NCBI GenBank assembly: GCA_009746045.1
Contig: RPFO01000299.1
Span: 1,938,807-2,002,806 of the forward strand
DNA from: Mesostigma viride
Lineage: Eukaryota; Streptophyta; Mesostigmatophyceae; Mesostigmatales; Mesostigmataceae
Direction: 5' to 3'
Length of the DNA stretch: 64,000 bases
In this document: positions 56,601-64,000 of the stretch, one piece after another
How the letters are laid out: the number at the start of each line of letters is the position of its first letter
Position numbering within the stretch: position 1 is the first letter of the stretch
The notes under the pieces: generated by a model
The model's input: the letters and a program-made list of their open reading frames with translations, nothing else
Database searches by the model: none
What the model was told of the DNA's origin: nothing
Program-made: the position numbers and the translations under genes

Positions 56601-59600
56601 GAGGTCGGCTGCGGACGACAGCAGGAACCGCCAGCTCATCAATGACCAAGAGGCTGTCAAGGCGGCGCAGCGGCGGCGGTACACCCAGGATGTGCCCGCG
56701 GGGGGGCAGGGAGGGGGGCAGGGTGCGGATGTGCACGGGAATGGGGGTACTGGTGAGCTGTTATTATCGGAAGGAAGGGACGGGTGGCAGTCATATGCGA
56801 GGGGTTATCGGCTGTTTTTGTTCCTGGAAGGCGGCACACCGAGGGGCAAGCGGTTCCAGGGCTTGATCGTCTTCCTCATCGTGGTGACTGTGCTGGAGAG
56901 CATACTCAGCACGGTGGACTCCATCCAGGGCAACTACTACGTGAGTTTGGAAGGCTGGGGTGACCTCAGGTGGGGCCAAGGTGTTGCGTGCATCCCTGGC
57001 CTTACGACATGGGTTAGACGGGATACCGTTCGGGGGCATTGCCATCCTGTGGGGATGCCCGATGCGTGCGGGGTGTATGACGCGGTGGCGTGCCAATCAT
57101 GCCACGCCTGGTTACCCGCATCAGGTGACGTGTTCGGTGTCCTGCGATCGATTCAACAGGCTTGATACTCGCATCAGGTGACATGTTCGGTGTTCTACGA
57201 TCGATTCAACAGGCTTGATACCCGCATCAGGTGACATGTTCGGTGTCCTACGATCGATTCAACAGGCTTGATACCCGCATCAGGTGACATGTTCGGTGTT
57301 CTACGATCGATTCAACAGGCTTGATACCCGCATCAGGTGACATGTTCGGTGTCCTACGATCGATTCAACAGGCTTGATACCCGCATCAGGTGACATGTTC
57401 GGTGTCCTACGATCGATTCAACAGGCTTGATACCCGCATCAGGTGACATGTTCGGTGTTCTACGATCGATTCAACAGGCTTGATACCCGCATCAGGTGAC
57501 ATGTTCGGTGTTCTACGATCGATTCAACAGGCTTGATACCCGCATCAGGTGACATGTTCGGTGTTCTACGATCGATGCAACAGGCTTGAGCTAGCACATA
57601 TTGGACGGCCATTCCCAGCAATCAGCGACATTGAGATACCCTGACCATGAGCACGGCTTGATGCCCCGTGTGCTTGGTATCTGACGTATCCTGACGGCTG
57701 TATTCATAGACATGTCATCGATCGTGGTGACCGTGGTCGGTTATGGTAATCTAGGATTAGCTAAGGTCATCTCTGATCGGTTATGATAATCTAAATTTCG
57801 TTCCGTTACGATACTCTTTGATCAACTATGAGAAGTTCAGCTTCTATTGACCAGGCCATGCCCTGTGCCCCCTGGATTGCTCTTTTTCTGCTTTCAAAGG
57901 CAGCAGCTCAACATGAAACCTGGATGTTGCTTATTAACTTGTTGCCATGTTTGGTCCACGCCCCCCCCCCCCTCGCCCCCCTTGCACACCCACACACATG
58001 AACTCCCCCCCCCCCCATGAGTTGACATGAACGTGTCGTTGCTGTGGTTGGCATCCCCCACCCCCACCCCCCCACCTTGCAGGTGCGCGAGGCCTTTGAG
58101 GTCGTCGAGTGGGGCGCGGTCGCGGTGTTTACGGTTGAGTACTTGTTGCGGTTGTACGCGTCCGCCTGGGATCCGCGCTGGGCGCACCTGCCCCCCTGGC
58201 TGGCGCGCGCCCGCTACCTGGTCTCCTTCTACGCCATCGTCGACGCGCTGGCGGTGTTCCCAAAGTACCTCTCCTACATCTCGGTGGTCGCGGACCGATA
58301 CGACGAGGTCCTGCGGCTGCTGCGGTTGCTGCGGCTGCTGCGCGTGGACAAGTACCTGCCCTCCGTCACGCTCATCGATGACGTGTTCCGCATCCAGAAG
58401 ACGTGAGTGGGGGCGCACTGCTAATTGGTGGGGGGTGGGGGGTGGGGACCCTGATGGGTAGCCAGTTGCAACGTGCATCCACGTTTTTCAGTCCATGGTG
58501 CAGAAACTGTGGGATAAAATCTTGCAGAAGTGAACTCGGTGCCTTGAATTTACAATCACGAGGTTTGCCTAGAAGCAGCCTCCCTGAAAAGAGTGCGTGA
58601 TAGCTTATGGGTCAAGCGCCTTCCCGTTGCCAACACAAATAAGAGTATTTGCTGACAGGGATATGTCTGTGATGTCAGCGCTGGAGGCGTGGCGCAGGAG
58701 TATGACGGAACAGATCACTGCTGCCATCCGGAACGGTGGACTGTGACGGCTGGTGCACGGCATCTCGCTCTGTGCTGCACAGGGTGCTGCAACCCCCCTT
58801 CTCCCCCCCACGCCCATCACCCGGCCTATATTTTCCATGGTGCGTCACACAGCGCTTGGCCCTATGACCTGATGCCACTGCACCGTGCTCGACAGAACGA
58901 GCGGACGCACCACCGTGTGCTGTCATAACTAATTCTTGGGGCGACGGGCAGAACGAGCACGGGTATACGTCTTGGGCCGGCGCTGGTGGTATATTGGTTT
59001 AAAGGGGGACCACGTGGGTTTCTGTATTGCGCGTGGATGCCATGCCAGTATCTGCAACCTACGCTAGTGCGTTGACATGGCGCAGAACGCTTTTACATCT
59101 GTCGGCCTTGGAGGCACTACCCTCTAGGCTACCAAGATCGCTTCCGCCGATTCAATTCTCGTTGGTCTATCGATCATGTCGTTGACCGTTGCATTCCGCC
59201 CTGGCCCCATCTCCCCCTCCCCCCCCGCCCTGGCACCAGCGCGCTGCTCCTGTCGGGCTACGCGGCCGCCTCCCTTTGGGCCATCTTTGCGGCCCTCATG
59301 TGGCTGACGGAGCGTCACGATGACGTGGAGGACAGCGGGCGCCTGCAATCGGATCGGTTCGCCAGCATACCCTCTTCGCTGCCCTACACGCTCGTGCTGC
59401 TGACGGGCGACTACCCGCTGACCGACTTCACCACGGCGGGCAAGTTGGCGTGCGGGGCCATGCTGCTGGCGGCCGTGGGTGTGGTCAGCGTGCCCTCGGG
59501 GCTAATCGCGAGTGGCTTTGTTGACGTGCTTCAGGAGGAGAGGGAAGAGCGCAGGGAGAGGCGGCGGGCAGCGGCTACTAAGCTGCAAGGTATGTACTGT

Positions 59601-61034
59601 GTAGAGGGGCCCATACCCCTCTAGGTGCGCTTAGAGTTGGGGGCCCCACCAGAGCTTGGCAAGGCAATCACCACTAAAATCTCATAGCAGGAATAGTCTA
59701 TTTTTGGATCAGGTGCTTTGCATGGGGTAGCCGTGATCTAGTCACTCGGGGAGGTTGGAGGGTGACGTCCTCTGGCTGGGCTCATTTATGATTCCCAACC
59801 AGACAGGACCCACAGATGGGCTGTGCGGCCTGGGATCGTGACAGCAGTTGTCGCAGGAAGAGGTTGGCAGTGGAAGTGGTGGATGGCTGTTTCTCCTGTG
59901 GTGCATGTGCTGCCCGTGTGTCCTGGCGGCCTTTTTTCTGGGCGTGTGAGGCAACTTGGGCACGAGGCCGTCAGTCATTGCGGGCCATGCTCGGGGCCTG
60001 GACTTTACTGTCATGTCCTGTTCTGCGTACGCTCATTCCGACTTTGCCTACGCCCCCACAACATGCCTTCTCCCGACCGCTCATGCCCCTACAATGGATC
60101 CCCCCCCCCCATTCCTGCTCCCCTTCCAGGCGCGGTAAAGGGCCACCTGACGCGGCTCAAGCTGGGCCGGCTGGCCACCACCGTGCTGACCGCGCGCCGA
60201 GAGCAGCTCGTCGCGGAGCACCGCGCGCGCCGCACGGCCCCCTTGGCCCGCCTCTGCCACTGGCTGTACATGACGTACTGCGGCAGCTCGCTCCATAGCC
60301 GCACGTACCAGGCGTTCATGACCTGGCTGATTCTGGTCAACGCGGTCCTCGTGATCGTGGAATCGGAGAGCCAGGTCGCCGCGTGGATCGGCCGCGATAC
60401 CGCCCTTGTTGTGTACAACGTGCTCGAGGCGGCATCGGTGGCGGTGTTTACGCTGGACTATGCGTGTCGGCTGCTGGCCGCCAGCTGCAACCGCGTCTAC
60501 CGCTACTCCCCCTGGCGCTACGCGACCTCCTTCTACGGCCTCGTCGACCTGCTCTCGATCGTCCCCTGGTACGTAGAGCAGTCGTTCTGGATCACCCGTA
60601 TACGGTGCGACGCGACCAGCTTCCGCGTGCTGCGCTTGCTGCGACTACTGCAGCTCGAGCGCTTTGTGTCCGCGTTCACTCTAATGGACGACGTGTTCTA
60701 TCGCAGCCGCGACACGCTCGCGTGCGCGGGCCTCCTCGCCGTCATCATTCTCGTCGCCGGTTCCACACTGTTCTACTTGGTGGAGCCCAGGGGGTCCCAC
60801 GGCGGTGCGTTTGACAGCATACCGTCGGCCATGTACTACTGCTGCGTGTTCCTGGGCGGCGAGTGGGCCGTCATTGACTTCACCATCCCTGGCCAGGTCG
60901 TGTGCTGCCTCTTCTGCCTGCTGGGCATCACCCTGTTCGCCATCCCCCTGGGCACGCTGTTCGAGGCGTTTGGAGACACCTTGTCCGAGGTGGGCGGCAT
61001 CAAGAAGGACACCATGTCCTCCCGTCGACAATGA
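53699..61034 (+). CDS. Four-repeat Kv-like cation channel with non-potassium filters
   Basis: Five exons with agreeing phases: 53699-54142, 55024-56940, 58083-58402, 59240-59589, 60130-61034; 1311 residues. Each of four repeats has six membrane helices with Kv hallmarks: S2 of FSVEYIVR/FTVEYLLR type, S3 of FYSWVDLAAIVP type, SIPSA before the pore, and an S6 like KCNQ (PTGILGSGF, PVGVLGAGF, PSGLIASGF, PLGTLFEAF). Instead of TVGYGD the filters read LFGEFP (Glu304), LSGESP (Glu620), LTGDYP (Asp951) and LGGEWA (Glu1255). S4 arginines are regular in repeat III (LRLLRLLRLLRVDK), three in I and IV, and lost in II. The acidic ring (E-E-D-E) resembles Cav filters in charge, so permeation by calcium, sodium or mixed cations is more likely than potassium selectivity; this is inference. 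The upstream in-frame start at 53672 is GTG, so ATG 53699 is used. Repeat I has about 65 extra residues before its pore (55213-55408), possibly a missed intron. Confidence 0.85.
57121..57595. repeat. 53-bp minisatellite, about 9 copies, in channel intron
   Basis: Unit contains TCAGGTGACATGTTCGGTGT and ACGATCGATTCAACAGGCTT. Lies in the 1.1-kb intron between exons 55024-56940 and 58083-58402. Confidence 0.95.
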
Positions 61035-61525
61035 TACGATACAAGGGCGGATAAACAAGGCTGCACGGCCACCACTTTGTTCGTCGTCCCTGGCGGTTGA
61101 TCAGAATGAGTCCCACGCTTTTGGGGAATGGCAGGGGCGTCTGGGTGCTGACATCACCTGGGTGTGTGGGTGTAGTGAAGTGGCAACTGATATTCCGGAA
61201 ACTGTCAATCATATGGAAGTTGTCCAGAAAGAGGGTTATTGCAGGCTGAGTGGCAGTCTCCTTTCCCTGGATGAGCCATTGTTGTAGCACGTAGGGCTGT
61301 ACGCAGGCACGTGACCACATCACCACTTGCCGCTGTGGTGCATTTGATCTCAGCTAGCTTGTGCTAGCTTGTTGGCCTGGCCAGTGTTTTCATAGATTCC
61401 CTGTACATAGTTGTCTCCTTGATAGTTGTCTCACATTATATAGGAAATTAGCTAGGCCAGAGTAGGTTACCTACCATGTGCACAGAGCAAAGACGCTGTT
61501 GGCATCATCCGCTTGACCCCTCTGA

Positions 61526-61640
61526 CTCAGATATGGTCGGATATGCAGGATAAGCAGCGTTGGGCGGACATTGTCAAAGACTACGGCCCCCCAACTGCGG
61601 GTCCTAGGAAAGATAAAAAGCATGGTAGGCATAATTAATT
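61526..61640 (+). repeat. 115-bp dispersed repeat, copy 2
   Basis: Matches 19917-20030 through GACTCAGATATGGTC, GCAGCGTTGGGCGGAC and GGTCCTAGGAAA, same orientation. Confidence 0.8.
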
Positions 61641-61696
61641 AATTAATTAGTTAATTAGACACGTGCTCCCGTTGGGGAGTCACAGAGCATTAACCC

Positions 61697-61925
61697 CGAT
61701 GGATGGATGGATGGATGGATGGATGGATGGATGGATGGATGGATGGATGGATGGATGGATGGATGGATGGATGGATGGATGGATGGATGGATGGATGGAT
61801 GGATGGATGGATGGATGGATGGATGGATGGATGGATGGATGGATGGATGGATGGATGGATGGATGGATGGATGGATGGATGGATGGATGGATGGATGGAT
61901 GGATGGATGGATGGATGGATGGATG
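61697..61925. repeat. (GATG)n microsatellite, about 57 units
   Basis: Uninterrupted GATG/ATGG tetranucleotide array giving MDGW and IHPS reading frames without coding meaning. Confidence 0.98.
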
Positions 61926-62118
61926 CAAACAGTCCTACCGGTCTAATCTATCTACAACATCTATCCACAACGTCAAAAAGCAAACTAGTCTAAGCTCTCT
62001 ACCCTAGGGGGCCGATCTGGCATGCTTCCCGTATGTTTGCACACGCGGGCGCTTCCCCACGGGCGGGGGGGTCGTTGTCCTCTACTATACCTGGGCCCAC
62101 TTAATTAATTAATTTATT

Positions 62119-64000
62119 AGGAACATAACTCCGTTTAATACGGTGAGCCATGCCACGAGGTAGCTATGGCTGACGGCGGAGCTCATAACTTTCCCGTTTG
62201 AGCACCGAATTTAGGCGTGACTATCACAATCGACGCGTCTTTCTACGACGCACATGCTGATATAAATTTCCGAAGCTATTACGCAATATACGATGAGCAA
62301 ACGCCCCTCGACGCAACGCAGCCTGGCGGCTGCGCTCGGCAATGAAACGTCTGCAGCTCTGGCTGCAGCTTCGCCCACCGGCCCAGAAGGCAGCGGTGAC
62401 ACTAGTCGCGCACTGGTGCTCGCCCAGCCCCCCGGGCTTGCCTCGCCATCTGCATCGCCTGCATAACCTAAGCGCAGTCGCTCTGCCGAGCCGCACTGGG
62501 ACGAGATCGCCTTCGACATCAACGCATATAGCTACTGGAATCGAAGCCCGGGAGCCTTCACGGAAGACGTGTTTTTCGGCACGCACGCCTCGCTTCTAGC
62601 CCTGTGCGTGCACCTCACGTCCCACAACCGCGGCCGCTGGCCAAATGGCCTGCCCTGCAACCCCGCCGAAGATCTCCCGCTCATTCTCCGCGCGAATCGC
62701 CCCCGGCTCCAGCGCTTCGCCCTTTGCTCCCTCCTCGGGCATTCCGGCGCCGAGATCTGGGCTTCCCCACCGCCCACCCCCACCTTCCCCACCGAAGCCA
62801 TCATCCGCACCCTCCTTAAGGAAGCTTTCGAGCAGCACGTGCCCCCCCTTGCCACAGATGTGGCGGCAATGGGAGGCACGCTGACTGCTGAACTCCCCAT
62901 CATCACCACCGCCACCGCCACCCTCCTCGCCTCCACCCCCCCCCCTCCAACTCCATCACCGCCCAGCTCCGCGCCATCGACGAGCGTCTTAATTAAGGAC
63001 AATGCCATCGCTATCGAGGTCCTGCAGAACACCGCAGGCCTCACCGCCCAGGCGGTGAAGGACATTGCGGCCAAGCCAGCCCGGCCGGCTGGCCTGGCCG
63101 GCGATGCTCCTCCCATCACCACCTGGGCGGACATGCTTAAGCAACATACCACCTCCACCACCTCCGCCGTCGCAGCCCAGCTCCAGCGGCAGACGCTTGA
63201 CCTCCGCGAGGAGGCCGAGCTCGCCAAGCGCAGCCTCACGCCATACTCAAGAACTTCGACATGGAGGAAGGTGAGAATTCCGAGAAGCTTGCACGTGCGT
63301 TTGAGAGCAAAATCCTTGCACGCATGGGCCTTCTTGACCAGTGAGATTAAGCTGACCGCCCACCGCCTCCCCCGCGTGCGGGGTGAGGCAGGGGCGCCTC
63401 CGCTTCTTCTCATCTTTGAGAGCCCAGCGGACAAGATTTCGTTTCTCAGACGCCGCAAGCGGCTCGAGAGGACTCGCTTCACCGTGGACGACGACTTGAC
63501 CCTGGCGCAGCAACAACGGCGACGGGAGCTATGGCCGACCTACCTCCAGCTCCGGCAGACCAAGGCGGGGAGCCGGTGTACTGGAAGGGGGCGGCCATCT
63601 ACGTCGGCCACAAGCCCTGGCACGCGACCCCCTCGACCACCGCGGCCCCAGCGATTCCAGCAGCCCCAGCCTAGGGGAATACAGCAGTAGTGTAGAATAG
63701 TTAGACCGTGGCCATGTACATGCCCGCCTACTACTACAGGCTCTATACCAGCTGAAGCCTAGCATTTTTAACCATGTACATGTGTGCCTATGATGAGCCA
63801 CCCTCCAGATGATGCCTAGCTTTATTTCATAATGCAGTGCCCATGCAGGGAGTCACTCTCCATGCTGAGAAGCCATGCCCTAGCCCTTGTATTGCCATGC
63901 TGATCTTCCCCACCTATGACGGGCTCCCCTTAGCTGGGTGTTGCCCGAGACTCTGGGCCGGTCGTGCATATGGCCGGTGCCCTAGTGCACCTAGAGCAAG
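62119..64000 (+). mobile_element. ORF1-only LINE-like element, second copy (runs off the window)
   Basis: Starts AGGAACATAACTCCGTTTAA after a TTAATTAATTAATT tract. It has the same 5' UTR blocks as the copy at 49231-51297 (GACGGCGGAGCTCATAACTT, GTTTGAGCACCGAATT), then the decayed ORF1 (62293-63690) and the 3' region (CAGCAGTAGTGTAGAATAG ... GTGCACCTAGAGCAAG) up to the window edge. Its 3' end is not visible. Confidence 0.7.
62293..63690 (+). pseudogene. Decayed LINE ORF1p-like gene
   Basis: ATG at 62293 gives the same N-terminus as the intact copy (MSKR.STQRSLAAAL). An in-frame TAA at 62464-62466 interrupts it; the same frame then reopens. Around 63235-63345 the frame shifts and later returns (the intact copy's region before AHRLPR reads out of frame here). 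The end, PPLLLIFESPADKISFLRRR to QQQRRRELWPTYLQL, is well preserved, then a 1-nt loss shifts the frame beyond KAG. Not functional as it stands. Confidence 0.7.

Larger units (their letters stand above)
61035..62118. other. 3' flank of channel gene and intergenic repeats
   Basis: Contains the presumed 3' UTR (no clear TGTAA found), copy 2 of the 115-bp repeat, a (TTAA)n tract with CACGTGCTCCCGTTGGGGAG (compare 47310-47360), a (GATG)n microsatellite and sequence up to the start of the next LINE-like element. Confidence 0.65.

Noticed and set aside
61663-62007. MDGW / IHPS repeat proteins
   Set aside because: Translation of the (GATG)n microsatellite.
1-64000. tRNA, rRNA, CRISPR arrays or bacterial operons
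   Set aside because: No convincing tRNA fold, rRNA core, regularly spaced array with unique spacers, or Shine-Dalgarno-led gene chain was seen. The tandem arrays have no unique spacers.

Overview
The window is nuclear DNA of a eukaryote, most likely a green alga of the Chlamydomonas type or a close relative. Four of the five cellular genes are split by many spliceosomal introns with GTGCGT/GTGAGT donors and CTGCAG-type acceptors. Exons are GC-rich. TGTAA, the chlorophyte polyadenylation signal, lies within 60-210 nt of the stop codon of two genes. The FAD synthetase has the plant/algal domain order. The species cannot be named from this sequence. I saw no rRNA, tRNA, CRISPR array or organellar DNA.

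Layout. (1) 272-19772 (+): 3' part of a DEAD-box RNA helicase of the Dbp10/DDX54 (ribosome assembly) family, 22 exons visible, the start lying before the window. (2) 21052-28919 (-): a torsin-like AAA+ ATPase, about 11 exons, convergent with gene 1. (3) 30120-40584 (+): FAD synthetase, 13 exons, 629 residues, divergent from gene 2 across 1.2 kb. (4) 41684-44197 (-): an intronless 837-residue membrane RING-H2 protein with luminal EGF-like modules, convergent with gene 3. (5) 44.2-53.6 kb: a transposon graveyard holding LINE relics, an ORF1-only LINE-like element with an intact 423-residue ORF, its deletion derivatives and other dispersed repeats. (6) 53699-61034 (+): a 1311-residue channel made of four Kv-like six-helix repeats, each with a non-potassium selectivity filter. 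(7) 62119 to the end (+): a second, decayed copy of the ORF1-only element.

Most long introns carry their own private minisatellite (units of 14 to 62 bp). These arrays create most of the long spurious ORFs. One DDX54 intron also holds a convincing non-autonomous hAT element with an 8-bp target duplication.

The genes do not form a pathway. They are unlinked housekeeping and membrane functions: rRNA processing, ER/nuclear-envelope AAA+ remodelling, flavin cofactor synthesis, ubiquitylation and ion transport. The most novel item is the four-repeat channel with a Gly-Glu/Asp-aromatic (or Ser) motif where potassium channels have GYG. The torsin-like gene and the ORF1-only element with inverted-repeat ends come next. 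All gene models come from reading splice sites, phase and family similarity by eye.
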